A stretch of 64,000 nt of DNA from Algoriphagus sp. AGSA1 (GCF_021390545.1 NZ_JAJUWR010000014.1:106150-170149), one strand, 5' to 3'; shown: positions 53,405 through 63,139, counted from the first letter of the stretch. A program made the numbers and translations. The notes: a model not told the origin generated them from the letters alone.

Positions 53405-54736
53405 ATGATGAGAAAACTTACTGCTTTGGGTTTGATGGTAGGCATGTTAAACTTGCCGGTAAATGCACAAACCAAAATTGAGTTCAAGGAGTTTGACTTG
53501 GACAATGGCCTGCATGTGATCATGCATAAGGACAACACAACACCAATCGTGGTGACTTCAGTCCTATATCACGTAGGATCCAAGAATGAGCAGCCGGACA
53601 GAACTGGTTTTGCACACTTTTTTGAGCATTTGATGTTTGAAGGATCTGAAAATATAGAACGAGGTGAATACATGAATATCATCCAAGCACATGGAGGAAC
53701 GCTAAATGCCTACACGTCAAATGATATTACCTATTACTATGAATCCCTGCCTTCCAATGAACTAGAGCTCGCTCTTTATATGGAAAGTGAGCGCATGCTC
53801 CATGCAAAAGTGGATCAAACTGGTGTGGAGACTCAGCGGGAAGTAGTGAAGGAGGAAAAGCGCCAGAGCTACGATAACCGGCCTTATGGAAGTATTCTCA
53901 TAGAAACACTAAAAAGAGCCTATACTCAGCATCCTTACCGTTGGGCACCGATTGGCTCACTGGATGATCTGAATGCGGCATCTATTGAGGAGTTCCAGCA
54001 GTTTTACAAAGATTTTTATGTGCCGAACAATGCGACATTGACTATAGCTGGAGATATTGATTATGAGCAGACCGAAGAGTGGGTAAAAAAATACTTTGCT
54101 GAAATACCAAAAGGCGAGAAAGCAATCTACCGACCTGATGTGGCTGAGCCAAAGAAAACCGCAGAAGTCCGGGATGTGATCTATGACAATATCCAGATTC
54201 CCGCAGTGATCCAAGCCTATAATCTCCCTCGAAAAACGGATAAAGACTCCTATGCGATGTCTATGCTCTCTACCTATCTAACCGGTGGAAATTCATCTTT
54301 AATGACCAAAGAACTGGTAGATAAGCAGCAAAAAGCCTTGGCTTTGGCGGCAATACCTTTGGATTTGGAAGACGGAGGTATTTTTATCATGTATGGGATT
54401 ACCAACATGGGAGTGGAGCCGGATGACCTTGAATCGGAAATTGATAAGTTAATCAAGCAGGTGCAGGATGGAGGTATTTCTGATAGAGACTTTGAAAAGC
54501 TTCAGAACATCATGGAAAATGATATTGTAAGCGGTAATTCATCCATGGCAGGTGTGGCAGAGAACCTAGCTGAGGCACATGTAATATATGGTGATACGAA
54601 CTATGTGAATAAGGTGATGGACGCCTATAGTCAGGTGACAAAAGAAGATCTTCAGCGGGTTGCCAATGAATATTTGACACTTGATGGCCGCGTGGTTTTG
54701 TATTATTTGCCAAAACCAGCTGAGCCGGCGCAGTAA
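53405..54736 (+). CDS. Zinc peptidase M16, active subunit
   Basis: 443 residues from ATG at 53405 (a second ATG directly follows). A signal peptide (RKLTALGLMVGMLNLPVNAQ) is followed by the inverted zinc motif HFFEHLMFEG (HxxEH), so this chain carries the catalytic site. Downstream VVKEEKRQSYDNRPYG holds the third zinc-ligand Glu. An in-frame GTG at 53321 would add 28 non-signal residues and is rejected. It forms a two-gene unit with the next M16 gene (27 bp gap), as in bacterial M16B heterodimers. Confidence 0.9.
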   Translation: MMRKLTALGLMVGMLNLPVNAQTKIEFKEFDLDNGLHVIMHKDNTTPIVVTSVLYHVGSKNEQPDRTGFAHFFEHLMFEGSENIERGEYMNIIQAHGGTLNAYTSNDITYYYESLPSNELELALYMESERMLHAKVDQTGVETQREVVKEEKRQSYDNRPYGSILIETLKRAYTQHPYRWAPIGSLDDLNAASIEEFQQFYKDFYVPNNATLTIAGDIDYEQTEEWVKKYFAEIPKGEKAIYRPDVAEPKKTAEVRDVIYDNIQIPAVIQAYNLPRKTDKDSYAMSMLSTYLTGGNSSLMTKELVDKQQKALALAAIPLDLEDGGIFIMYGITNMGVEPDDLESEIDKLIKQVQDGGISDRDFEKLQNIMENDIVSGNSSMAGVAENLAEAHVIYGDTNYVNKVMDAYSQVTKEDLQRVANEYLTLDGRVVLYYLPKPAEPAQ

Positions 54737-54763
54737 TTGATTCACCCTAACAATTGAAATCAC

Positions 54764-56812
54764 ATGAAAAAAATAGCAATATCTTTTATTTTAGGCCTTT
54801 TGGTGTCTTCCGTGAGTTTTGCTCAGGTGGACAGAAGTCAGTTTCCAAAAGCCGGTCCGGCGCCCGTAATTAAAATTGGCGAAGCTGAGACTTTTACCCT
54901 AGACAACGGGCTGAAGGTTTTTGTAGTAGAGAACGATAAACTTCCCCGTGTTTCTTTTACGCTGGTGTTTGAGAGAGATCCTATCATGGAAGGGGATAAG
55001 GCGGGCATGACGGGTTTTGTAGGAGAAATGCTCACGGCCGGTACTACAAATCGCACTAAAGATGAATTTGATGAGGAAGTCGATTTTATCGGGGCTTCTA
55101 TCGGGGCATCTTCCACTTCTGTCTCAGGTTCTTCTTTGAAAAAACACCAGGATAAAGTCCTGGATTTGATGACTGATGTGCTTTTCAACCCGGTGTTTCC
55201 GGAGGAAGAATTGGATAAGCTGAAAAAACAAGCTATCACTGCTTTGGCTACAAGCAAGGATGAGCCTAATGCCATTTCAAGCAGGTTATCAAGTGCGATG
55301 GTATATGGAAAAGATCATCCCTATGGGGAAGTCCGCACTGAAGAAAGCCTGAAAAATGTAACAGTAGAGGACATCAAACAATATTATGAGACTTTCTTTA
55401 AACCAAACATAGCGTATCTGGCGATAGTAGGAGATATGGGCAAAGCTGAAGCTGAAAAGCTAGTGAAGGCTCATTTTAGTGAGTGGAAGCAAGGAGAGGT
55501 TCCATCTTATACCTATCCTGATCCCGCTCCCGCAGACCAAAACATGGTGGCGCTGGTAGATAGAAGTTCATCTGTGCAGACGGTAATTAATATAGCCCAT
55601 CCTATCAACCTTACAGTGGGTGATGAGGACTACATTTCCAGCCGTGTATTGAACCAGGTATTTGGTGGCGGATCTTCTTCTAGGCTTTTTATGAACCTCC
55701 GCGAGGACAAAGGCTATACTTATGGGGCATATTCATCATTGTCCCCGGATAAACTGGTGGGCAGATTTTCCGCAAATGCATCTGTAAGGACAGAAGTGAC
55801 AGATTCCGCAGTGGTGGAATTTATTTATGAAATCAACCGTCTTGTGGAAGAAGGAGTAACACAGGAGGAATTGGATAAGGCTAAAGCTAACCTCGCAGGT
55901 TCCTTTGGCAGATCATTGGAAAGCCCATCTACGATTGCAGGTTTTGCTTTGAACATAGAACGGTATGGCTTACCGAAGGATTATTATGAGACTTATCTGC
56001 AGAAGATGAATGAGCTGACTCTAGATGATATCAACAAAACAGCGAAGAATCTGATTAACCCAGGCAAGCTATACATTACCGCAGTGGGAAATGGTACCGA
56101 GATTAAAGATAAACTGGCCCAGTTTGGCGAAGTGAAATTGTACGATAATATGGGGTTCCCAGCCAAAGAGATGGAAGCTGTAGATGCAGATATGACTTCA
56201 GAAAAAGTGATTGAAGCCTACATTTCCGCGATCGGGGGATTAGAAAAAGCCAGTGCTATCAGGGCGGCTAAGCTAGAAATGCAAGCGGAGGTAATGGGTA
56301 CCCAGCTGACCATTGAGCTGATTCATGACGATGCCAATATGAGATTTGCCCAAAAAACACTTGTGGGAGGAAATGTAATGCAGACTTCGGTGATCAAAGA
56401 CGGTAAAGGTACTGCAAGTGTACAGGGACAGTCTATGGACATGACAGACGAGCAGTTGGATGCCGCTAAACTTGGTGTGTTTTTTCTACCGGAGCTGCAT
56501 TTCGTGACCATGGGCTATACACTGGAGCTAGATGGGATCAAAGATGTGGAAGGAACCCCTGCTTATAAGGTGATCGTGACAACTCCTTTAGGATCTACGG
56601 TCACTAATTATTATGAGGTAGAATCAGGATTGAAAATCAAAAATGAGAATCCTGTTTCGGGCGATACTTTTTACAGCGACTATGAGGAGAAAAGTGGAGT
56701 GCTGATACCAATGACGCAAACTATTAAGTCAGCGATGATCCCCGTGCCATTGGAAGCCAAAATCACCAATCTTGAAATCAATCCAGAATTGACTGAGTCA
56801 GACTTTAATTAA
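54764..56812 (+). CDS. Peptidase M16, inactive partner subunit, with C-terminal lipoprotein-sorting-like domain
   Basis: 682 residues with a signal peptide (MKKIAISFILGLLVSSVSFAQ). The M16 region (about 30-470) lacks the HxxEH motif (its counterpart reads TGFVGEMLTAG), but keeps the substrate-binding SSRLFMNLREDKGYTYGAYS (R/Y pair), which marks the non-catalytic partner of the chain encoded before it. The last 200 residues (from about AYISAIGGLEKASAIRAAKL) form a separate beta-rich domain that is repeated as an independent gene immediately downstream. Unusually long for a single M16 chain because of that extension. Confidence 0.88.
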   Translation: MKKIAISFILGLLVSSVSFAQVDRSQFPKAGPAPVIKIGEAETFTLDNGLKVFVVENDKLPRVSFTLVFERDPIMEGDKAGMTGFVGEMLTAGTTNRTKDEFDEEVDFIGASIGASSTSVSGSSLKKHQDKVLDLMTDVLFNPVFPEEELDKLKKQAITALATSKDEPNAISSRLSSAMVYGKDHPYGEVRTEESLKNVTVEDIKQYYETFFKPNIAYLAIVGDMGKAEAEKLVKAHFSEWKQGEVPSYTYPDPAPADQNMVALVDRSSSVQTVINIAHPINLTVGDEDYISSRVLNQVFGGGSSSRLFMNLREDKGYTYGAYSSLSPDKLVGRFSANASVRTEVTDSAVVEFIYEINRLVEEGVTQEELDKAKANLAGSFGRSLESPSTIAGFALNIERYGLPKDYYETYLQKMNELTLDDINKTAKNLINPGKLYITAVGNGTEIKDKLAQFGEVKLYDNMGFPAKEMEAVDADMTSEKVIEAYISAIGGLEKASAIRAAKLEMQAEVMGTQLTIELIHDDANMRFAQKTLVGGNVMQTSVIKDGKGTASVQGQSMDMTDEQLDAAKLGVFFLPELHFVTMGYTLELDGIKDVEGTPAYKVIVTTPLGSTVTNYYEVESGLKIKNENPVSGDTFYSDYEEKSGVLIPMTQTIKSAMIPVPLEAKITNLEINPELTESDFN

Positions 56813-56818
56813 TTAACC

Positions 56819-57538
56819 ATGAGAAAAACTTGTATTGTTTTAGCCTTAGGGCTATTGACCGCACCTTGGATTTCATTTGCAGGTGAAAAAGAAAGACCAA
56901 TTCAGGTCATTGAGGAAAACTCTGTCGAGGAGGTAATCGGCAATTATGTCAAAGCCATCGGCGGAGAGGCTAAGATGAAGTCTGTGCGCACGATAGAAAT
57001 GAAGATGCAAGCCGAAGTTCAGGGCATGAATCTGGAAATTCACAGTGTGATAGATCAGGAAAACCAGAAGTTGCTCAATGTGACGGAGATGAACGGCAAT
57101 GTGGTTTCCAAAACAGTCATCCAAGGTGGGGCAGGCCAAGTAATGGCAATGGGGCAATCCCAAGACCTGACAGAAGATCAACTGGCCACCTTCAAAAACC
57201 AAATGTATGGCTTTCAGGAGTTACATTTAGAGGAACTTGGCATCACTGTCACTTACGATGGAACAGAACAGGTAGAGGGGGAAGAGGCGTATAAACTCAC
57301 CTTTGATTCAGGAGGGGATACTAATACTACGGAGTATTATAGTGTAGCAACAGGGTTGAAGCTGCAAACTGTATCCAAAGCCGCGGGCACAATTTCTTAT
57401 AAAGATTATCAGGAAGTAGATGGTCTTAAGATGCCCATGAAATTGATCATTTCCAACGCCATGCTGCCGGTACCACTGGAAGCTAAAGTAACCTCTATCA
57501 AGCTTAATAAAGATGTGGATGATTCCTTGTTCAATTAA
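56819..57538 (+). CDS. Exported protein duplicated from the C-terminus of the M16 partner
   Basis: 239 residues with a signal peptide (TCIVLALGLLTAPWISFAG). The mature part lines up with the end of the preceding protein: YVKAIGGEAKMKSVRTIEMKMQAEV against YISAIGGLEKASAIRAAKLEMQAEV, later GQSQDLTEDQLATFK against GQSMDMTDEQLDAAK, and MLPVPLEAKVTSIKLN against MIPVPLEAKITNLEIN. It resembles outer-membrane lipoprotein-sorting (LolA-like) folds. It starts 6 bp after the M16 stop, so it is in the operon, and probably works with that complex. Confidence 0.78.
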   Translation: MRKTCIVLALGLLTAPWISFAGEKERPIQVIEENSVEEVIGNYVKAIGGEAKMKSVRTIEMKMQAEVQGMNLEIHSVIDQENQKLLNVTEMNGNVVSKTVIQGGAGQVMAMGQSQDLTEDQLATFKNQMYGFQELHLEELGITVTYDGTEQVEGEEAYKLTFDSGGDTNTTEYYSVATGLKLQTVSKAAGTISYKDYQEVDGLKMPMKLIISNAMLPVPLEAKVTSIKLNKDVDDSLFN

Positions 57539-57559
57539 TTGAGGACGAATTTTAAGTTA

Positions 57560-57592
57560 GGGGGCTATCCGTTAGGACAGTCCCCTTTTTTT
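57560..57592. terminator. Terminator between converging genes
   Basis: GGGGGCTATCC pairs with GGACAGTCCCC (one mismatch) around GTTA, followed by seven T. It ends the M16 operon; the T-run touches the stop codon of the opposite M61 gene. Confidence 0.8.
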
Positions 57593-59234
57593 ATCCATTG
57601 TTCCATAAAGCTCTCTTTGTAGTTGGTTTTTTATCAGCTAATAGATGATTCTTGAACAGCAAGGAAAGGTGTTTGGCAAGTTTCACTTCGGTTTTTCTTC
57701 CAAAGCGGTCAATTGACAAGTGAAGCAATGTATCCTTGACCGTATGAGCCAATATCACATCACCTACCATAAGTTTATCAAATGCCTCACTATTTGGGTG
57801 TATTTTAATGATCTTTTCATTTTGAATTAAAATGCCGTAATCAGATGATAGTTGGTCTTCTCTGGATTTGCTGTCGAGGTCAAAACCTAATGAAGCCAAG
57901 TGTTTTTCCACTACGGGAAATATATTTTCTTTCCCAGATATGTAATTTGAATAAAATTGGTTGAAATAAATGGGGTGTTCTGTTTGGGAAAGTATAACTT
58001 CCCATACTTCCTCCAGTGTGTATCCGATTTTAGGCTTCCCAAACCGTTTCCAAAGGAACTTCATAACCTGATGGAGGGAGGACTTCTCGTCCAGGAGCAT
58101 AGAATCCAGACAAAAGGCAATTAATGCCCCGTGCGTGTAAATACTGACTTTTTTATCTGGAATACCTGCTTCGTAGCCGTCCACCCATAGGTCAAAACTT
58201 GAGTCCAAAATGGATTGGTTTTGCCAGCCGAAGTTCACTGATTCCCGGTTCAATGTCTTTTCAAAAGTTTCACAGTATTCTCTCAGTGAGAAATAACCTG
58301 ATCTAAGTAGAAATAAATCCCCCATATAGGTGGTGATTCCTTCTACTATCCATCCTGCTTTATGGTAGGCTTCCTTAGCAAAATCATAGGGCATGATCTC
58401 AGTTGGCCGTATCTGGCACACATTCCAGGCATGGTATAGCTCGTGGCAACTTACACCCATAAGCTCATTCATCTGAGATCGGTCTGACAGGCTTTCCGCA
58501 GGCCCAAAAGTGATCACTGTGCCATGCTGATGCTCTACTCCATGGTAGTGGGGATAGGGGAGGAGTTGGTAGATGAAGTGGTACTCCGCTACGGGAAATT
58601 CCCCGAATGCATCGATCTGTTTCTCAATGAAGTTCTTGATATTGAATCTGAATTCTGCTAAATCAAAATGAATATCGCCGTTAAACCACAAATGGAAATT
58701 TACTTCCCCAACCTCAATAGTCTCATATGTGAGACTTATGGAGGCCAGAAAGCTGCTGTCCGCAAGTTGCTGGAAATTGGAGGCAAAGAAGCCATGGTTT
58801 TCTTTGATGAGAGTGGTGCAGGCCTGGAAGTGGGAAGGATGGTTTACGCTCACTTGGATTTTCTCTTCAGATTGTCCTTCCACTTCAAAGCAGCAATTAA
58901 CAAAGTTCAGATAAATCTGATACTCATCCACCCAGCAGGAACCTGCATCCATCTTGCCGCAATAATATTCATAGACAACCCGGTAATCTCCTACATGGTC
59001 AGGTTCGAATTCCCAGCTGTCCTTGGAGAGTTTAGTGTAAGGGATCACTTTGCCGATCGGCGATAAAATATTGAGATTCCTGATATTTCTTACGTAGTTT
59101 GCTAGCTGATATCGTCCTGCTCTCCAGGCAGGAAGCCTCAACCTGACCAATGAAAGATGCTTCACGGGTATATTAAGCGTGATTTGTATAAATTGAGACA
59201 GAGGATTGTTAACTTGGAATTGGTATTTTATCAT
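57591..59234 (-). CDS. M61 family metallopeptidase
   Basis: 547 residues. The N-terminal beta domain (about 1-170) starts at MIKYQFQVNNPLSQFIQITL without a signal peptide. GVSCHELYHAWN (HELYH zinc motif, about 256-260) and the downstream WIVEGITTYMGD with the third zinc-ligand Glu identify M61, and the C-terminal part contains a PDZ-like region (about 470-510). M61 enzymes are glycyl aminopeptidases, usually cytoplasmic when no signal is present. It is transcribed opposite to the M16 operon. Confidence 0.85.
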   Translation of the reverse strand: MIKYQFQVNNPLSQFIQITLNIPVKHLSLVRLRLPAWRAGRYQLANYVRNIRNLNILSPIGKVIPYTKLSKDSWEFEPDHVGDYRVVYEYYCGKMDAGSCWVDEYQIYLNFVNCCFEVEGQSEEKIQVSVNHPSHFQACTTLIKENHGFFASNFQQLADSSFLASISLTYETIEVGEVNFHLWFNGDIHFDLAEFRFNIKNFIEKQIDAFGEFPVAEYHFIYQLLPYPHYHGVEHQHGTVITFGPAESLSDRSQMNELMGVSCHELYHAWNVCQIRPTEIMPYDFAKEAYHKAGWIVEGITTYMGDLFLLRSGYFSLREYCETFEKTLNRESVNFGWQNQSILDSSFDLWVDGYEAGIPDKKVSIYTHGALIAFCLDSMLLDEKSSLHQVMKFLWKRFGKPKIGYTLEEVWEVILSQTEHPIYFNQFYSNYISGKENIFPVVEKHLASLGFDLDSKSREDQLSSDYGILIQNEKIIKIHPNSEAFDKLMVGDVILAHTVKDTLLHLSIDRFGRKTEVKLAKHLSLLFKNHLLADKKPTTKRALWNNG

Positions 59235-59275
59235 CTGGAAAGGGTGTGGTTTAAAACAAATGTTTTTTTAGGCTA

Positions 59276-59306
59276 TTTGTATTTAAATAAATGGTGCGTA
59301 TCTTTG
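59276..59306 (+). promoter_or_regulatory. rpmH promoter, exact Bacteroidota consensus
   Basis: TTTG at 59276-59279, then 19 bp, then TATCTTTG at 59299-59306, a perfect match to the TTTG-N19-TAnnTTTG promoter of the phylum, with a leader of about 60 nt to rpmH. Confidence 0.85.
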
Positions 59307-59374
59307 CAGTCCTTTTTGGGAGTGATTCCCTGGGAACAAAGAATTAGAAAGCAATTAGATAAAGATATTCGATC

Positions 59375-59533
59375 ATGAAAAGAACATTTCAACCTTCTCG
59401 TAGAAAAAGAAAAAATAAGCACGGCTTTAAAGAAAGAATGTCTTCTGCTAACGGTAGAAGAGTGCTGAAAGCCAGAAGAGCAAAAGGAAGACACAAGTTG
59501 ACTGTTTCTTCTGAAAAAACTTTGAAGAAGTAA
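59375..59533 (+). CDS. rpmH: Ribosomal protein L34
   Basis: 52 residues that begin [20 protein letters not shown] and continue with [19 protein letters not shown], a nearly universal sequence. It is part of the large ribosomal subunit. The gene is too short to be picked up by length filters but its identity is certain. It is followed by rnpA as in most bacteria. Confidence 0.98.
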   Translation: MKRTFQPSRRKRKNKHGFKERMSSANGRRVLKARRAKGRHKLTVSSEKTLKK

Positions 59534-59581
59534 TTCTTAGCCTGTTTTTCGTATGTTTACATGCGAATTATAGTCCTTGTG

Positions 59582-59971
59582 ATGAATTACAGACTCCCAA
59601 AAAGTGAACGGCTTCATGCTGACAAACTTATCAAGGAACTTTTTAACGAAGGTTCCTCTTTTTTTTTATACCCTTTTAAAGTCCAATTTTTAGTTAAAAA
59701 TGAACAAGAAAATGGAACCTCTCAGGTGCTGTTCTCCGTTTCCAAGAAGAAAATCAAAAAGGCTGTTGGACGCAACTTCGTAAAGAGGAGGATGCGCGAA
59801 GCTTATAGACTCAATAAGGATTTGATTCCATCTACGGCCCCTAGTATGGCTATTGGCTTGGTGTATGTGAGTTCCGAGTTGATGAAATTTTCGGAAATTC
59901 AGACAAAACTTATATTAGCTTTAAGGAAATTAGCCTCCATAGTAAGCGAAAATCAAAAACTGCATGAATAA
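59582..59971 (+). CDS. rnpA: Ribonuclease P protein component
   Basis: 129 residues. LPKSERLHADKLIKELFNEG at the N-terminus and VSKKKIKKAVGRNFVKRRMREAYRL (the RNR-type RNA-binding motif) identify the RnpA protein, which helps the catalytic RNA mature tRNA 5' ends. The ATG at 59582 is chosen because the conserved start MNYRLPKSERL lies there; an ATG at 59561 would add seven residues. It overlaps the next gene by 8 bp. Confidence 0.93.
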   Translation: MNYRLPKSERLHADKLIKELFNEGSSFFLYPFKVQFLVKNEQENGTSQVLFSVSKKKIKKAVGRNFVKRRMREAYRLNKDLIPSTAPSMAIGLVYVSSELMKFSEIQTKLILALRKLASIVSENQKLHE

Positions 59972-61625
59972 TTCTCTGAAAAAATCCCTCCTGATCTTAT
60001 TTTTAGGAGTTTTTGTACTTACAGGTTTCTTTGCCTTCAAAGCTAAGAACGATAAGCTTTTTGCTTTAGCCAAAAACATAGACATTTTTGCGACCCTCAT
60101 CAGAGAACTTGATTCTTATTATGTAGATGATATAGATCCGGATGAGTTGGTGTCTATTGGTATCAATGCGATGCTGGAGGAACTCGACCCTTACACCACC
60201 TATATACCAGAAGAGGAATCAGATGATTTCCGTATGATGACTACAGGAGAATACGCGGGGATAGGTGCCTTGATCGGCAACAGAGGCGAAGGGAGTATGG
60301 TGATTATGCCCTATACAGGCTTTCCGGCACAAACCGTAGGTTTAAAGATCGCTGATTATATTTTGAAAATTGATACTACCGATGTCACGGACATGGGGAC
60401 GGCAGATGTGTCTTCTCTTCTAAAGGGTCCGGCAAATACGCCGGTTCATTTACAAATAAAAAGAGATAAGGATACCTTGGAATTTGATATAATCAGAAAA
60501 AAAATAGCTATAAAGAATGTCCCCTATTATGGTAAGCTTGATGAGAATACAGGTTATATCAAACTGGCGGAATTTACTACTAATGCTTCCACTGAAGTAA
60601 GGAACGCATTGGTTGACCTGAAAAGCCGGGGAATAGATCGCCTGGTACTTGATGTGCGTGATAATCCAGGAGGACTGGTAAATGAGGCCGTGGAGATTGT
60701 CAATCTTTTTATTCCAAAAGGAAGAGAAGTAGTAAAGACTATAGGCAAGCTCGAAAATGTAAACTACACCTATAAAACCACTAAAACACCAGTTGACAAG
60801 ACTATTCCTTTGGTAGTCTTATTAAATGAACATAGCGCTTCTGCTTCAGAAATTGTTGCGGGAGCTTTACAGGATTATGACCGGGCGGTTTTGGTAGGGA
60901 GAAAATCCTTTGGCAAAGGACTGGTACAAACAACGGTTCCATTGAGCTATAATGCCCAGATGAAAGTAACTACCGCCAAATATTACATTCCTAGTGGGCG
61001 ATGTATCCAAGCCATTGATTACCTGCAAAGTAGAGAAAATCATGAGCTGGTTACTGTTCCGGACTCATTGAGAAAAGCATTTAAAACCAAAAATGGCAGG
61101 GTGGTACTTGATGGTGCGGGGATCGAACCAGATGAGGAAGTAGAGCAAAAAAGCTATTCACCCATTTCGTACAGTTTGGTGGCTAGAAATCATGTGTTTG
61201 ATTACGGAACCAAATACTTCTATGAGCATAAAGGGATATCTGACGCAGCCACGTTCTCTATATCGGATAGAGATTATGAGGAATTCGTAAAATGGCTGGA
61301 AGATAAGGAATATGATTATACCACCTATCTGGAGAAGTCTGTAGAGGATATGCGAAAAAATGCGGAGAAAGTAGCATATTACGATGAGATTAAAGCTCAG
61401 ATTGATTCGCTCGAAAAAAGAGTGAACCACAGTAAAGAGCAGGATTTGGTCACTAACAAGGAAGAAATCAAAAAAATCCTTTCTCAGGAAATTGTATCAA
61501 GATACTATTTCCAGGAAGGCATGATCCAGTCTGGATTGCAGGATGATGAAGAGGTGATGTTGGCCAAGGAGTATTTGAAAAATCCTACAAAAATCAATGC
61601 GTTGTTAAGTGCCTCTTCAAAGTAA
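59964..61625 (+). CDS. ctpA: C-terminal processing peptidase, S41 family
   Basis: 553 residues: an N-terminal membrane anchor (SLLILFLGVFVLTGFFAF, about 6-23), a PDZ domain (about 85-165, with YAGIGALIGNRGEG) and an S41 protease domain. The catalytic serine lies in NEHSASASEIVAGAL and the catalytic lysine in VGRKSFGKGLVQTTVPL. Tail-specific proteases of this type cut envelope proteins in the periplasm. A helical C-terminal extension follows the protease domain. Part of the rpmH operon. Confidence 0.93.
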   Translation: MNNSLKKSLLILFLGVFVLTGFFAFKAKNDKLFALAKNIDIFATLIRELDSYYVDDIDPDELVSIGINAMLEELDPYTTYIPEEESDDFRMMTTGEYAGIGALIGNRGEGSMVIMPYTGFPAQTVGLKIADYILKIDTTDVTDMGTADVSSLLKGPANTPVHLQIKRDKDTLEFDIIRKKIAIKNVPYYGKLDENTGYIKLAEFTTNASTEVRNALVDLKSRGIDRLVLDVRDNPGGLVNEAVEIVNLFIPKGREVVKTIGKLENVNYTYKTTKTPVDKTIPLVVLLNEHSASASEIVAGALQDYDRAVLVGRKSFGKGLVQTTVPLSYNAQMKVTTAKYYIPSGRCIQAIDYLQSRENHELVTVPDSLRKAFKTKNGRVVLDGAGIEPDEEVEQKSYSPISYSLVARNHVFDYGTKYFYEHKGISDAATFSISDRDYEEFVKWLEDKEYDYTTYLEKSVEDMRKNAEKVAYYDEIKAQIDSLEKRVNHSKEQDLVTNKEEIKKILSQEIVSRYYFQEGMIQSGLQDDEEVMLAKEYLKNPTKINALLSASSK

Positions 61626-61630
61626 AAGAC

Positions 61631-62320
61631 ATGGCAGTTATACTCTCCTTGGAGACTTCCACACCCATATGTTCTATTGCACTTCACCGTAGTGGAGAAC
61701 TCTTGGGTGAGAAGTCCCTGGATGTTCCAGGTGCCCATTCAGAAAAGTTGATGGGTATGATTGATGACCTTCTGAAAGAATGCGGACTTCCCATCACAGA
61801 TATCAATGCTATAGCTGTATCAGAGGGGCCAGGATCTTACACGGGATTAAGAATTGGGACTTCAGTGGCCAAAGGATTGGCGTTTGCCAGAAACATACCT
61901 TTGGTGGCCGTTAGCACACTTGCAGCATTAGCCTATGGAGCTAGCTTATTGGTAGAAGATAAAGGGATGTTAGTAGCCATGCTCGACGCGAGGAGGATGG
62001 AAGTATATCGGCAAGTATTTGACATGGATCTTAACCCCATCAATGAACTTGATTCGGAAATTATTGACACCAATTCCTATTTTGAATTACTGAAAATAGG
62101 GAAGGTGTATTTTGTAGGTGATGCTGTGAAGAAGGTTAGTGAAGTAATCACACACCCTAATGCTGTGTTTTTAGAAGTACAGATTTCAGCAGGGTATATC
62201 GGTTCATTAGCTTTCGGAAAATTTCAAAAAGGTGAATTTGCTGATTTGGCTTATTTCGTACCGAATTACTTAAAGGAGTTTAAAGCACTCCAGTCTAAGA
62301 AAAACCCATTACTGATATGA
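61631..62320 (+). CDS. tsaB: tRNA threonylcarbamoyladenosine biosynthesis protein TsaB
   Basis: 229 residues. VILSLETSTPICSIALHRSGELL is the typical N-terminal ASKHA motif, followed by HSEKLMGMIDDLLKE and AVSEGPGSYTGLRIGTSVAKGLA. TsaB helps TsaD and TsaE make t6A37 in tRNAs that read ANN codons. It overlaps the next gene by 4 bp and is coupled to ctpA by a 5-bp gap. Confidence 0.95.
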   Translation: MAVILSLETSTPICSIALHRSGELLGEKSLDVPGAHSEKLMGMIDDLLKECGLPITDINAIAVSEGPGSYTGLRIGTSVAKGLAFARNIPLVAVSTLAALAYGASLLVEDKGMLVAMLDARRMEVYRQVFDMDLNPINELDSEIIDTNSYFELLKIGKVYFVGDAVKKVSEVITHPNAVFLEVQISAGYIGSLAFGKFQKGEFADLAYFVPNYLKEFKALQSKKNPLLI

Positions 62321-62826
62321 GTGAAATAATAAACAGAGTGGCAAGCAGTCCTATTATTACAATCAATCTGGAAGAAAGCTATCCTCGGGAAGAGCGGGTT
62401 ATTTTTGATATTAAGCCCTTTCTTTTTCAGGAATTGATATTAAGGGAAAAGGATTTTCGTGCTGCTCTCAAAGATATAGATTGGAGCCAATATGAGAATA
62501 AGTGGGTGGCTATTACTTGTTCAGCAGATGCTATTGTGCCTAACTGGGCGTTTATGCTAGTAGCTACTTATCTTGATTCAATTGCGTTGGGCTATGCGAT
62601 CGGAGATTTAAAAGAACTTGAAGTGATGATAGCTGAGAAATGTCTGAAGAACTTGGATTTAGATTCATTTACTGACCGTCCCGTTGTTGTCAAAGGATGT
62701 AGTGATTTTCCTATTCCGTTATTCGCCTACGGCAAAATTATTTCATTGGTGCAAAGCCGTGCAAAATCCATTATGTATGGTGAGCCGTGTAGTACTGTTC
62801 CTCTTTATAAAAAACAAAAGTCCTGA
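62317..62826 (+). CDS. DUF2480 family protein
   Basis: 169 residues with the family features INRVASSPIITINLEESYPREERVIFDI (start EIINRVA), LILREKDFRAALKDIDWSQYENKWVAITCSADAIVPNWAFML and a late VVVKGCSDFPIP block. The family is restricted to Bacteroidota, with no known function. ATGA overlap with tsaB puts it at the end of the rpmH operon. Conserved Cys residues (ITC and KGC) may bind metal. Confidence 0.85.
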   Translation: MSEIINRVASSPIITINLEESYPREERVIFDIKPFLFQELILREKDFRAALKDIDWSQYENKWVAITCSADAIVPNWAFMLVATYLDSIALGYAIGDLKELEVMIAEKCLKNLDLDSFTDRPVVVKGCSDFPIPLFAYGKIISLVQSRAKSIMYGEPCSTVPLYKKQKS

Positions 62827-62835
62827 TAATTAAAG

Positions 62836-62858
62836 GACTGCGAAATTCCAGTCACTTT
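62836..62858 (+). terminator. Weak terminator after DUF2480
   Basis: GACTG and CAGTC form a 5-bp stem with an 8-nt loop followed by ACTTTTTC. Short stem, so tentative. Confidence 0.4.
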
Positions 62859-62882
62859 TTCATTAATTTCTTTGAGTCCGGT

Positions 62883-63139
62883 CTTGTCAATAAATAAAAA
62901 AGGTGGATATTTGCACTCCCAAACGACACAAACGGGGTCGTGGAAAAGGAGGGGAGCCTCCAGAGGGATATTGAAAAAAATTAATTTTGCCGCGGGGTTT
63001 GGAAGTCAGGGATGACCGCTTACCTTTGCGCACCCATCGGAAGAGAAGGGGACAAAAGACGGGGAGGTTAGCCTCCCGGGAATTTTTAAAATTAATTTCG
63101 CGAGGGGTGTTGCGGATAAAGAAATAACGCTTACCTTTG
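62883..63139 (+). promoter_or_regulatory. Three tandem rRNA promoters in a 111-115-bp repeated block
   Basis: P1: CTTG (62883) - 19 bp - GATATTTG (62906-62913). P2: TTTG (62998) - 19 bp - TACCTTTG (63021-63028). P3: GTTG (63109) - 19 bp - TACCTTTG (63132-63139). All share the 19-bp spacing and, downstream, CACTCCC- or CACCC-type initiation regions followed by a GGGGAGGTT/GCCTCCC hairpin in P1 and P2. The blocks are 115 and 111 bp apart, so a duplicated promoter unit is likely. Confidence 0.85.
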
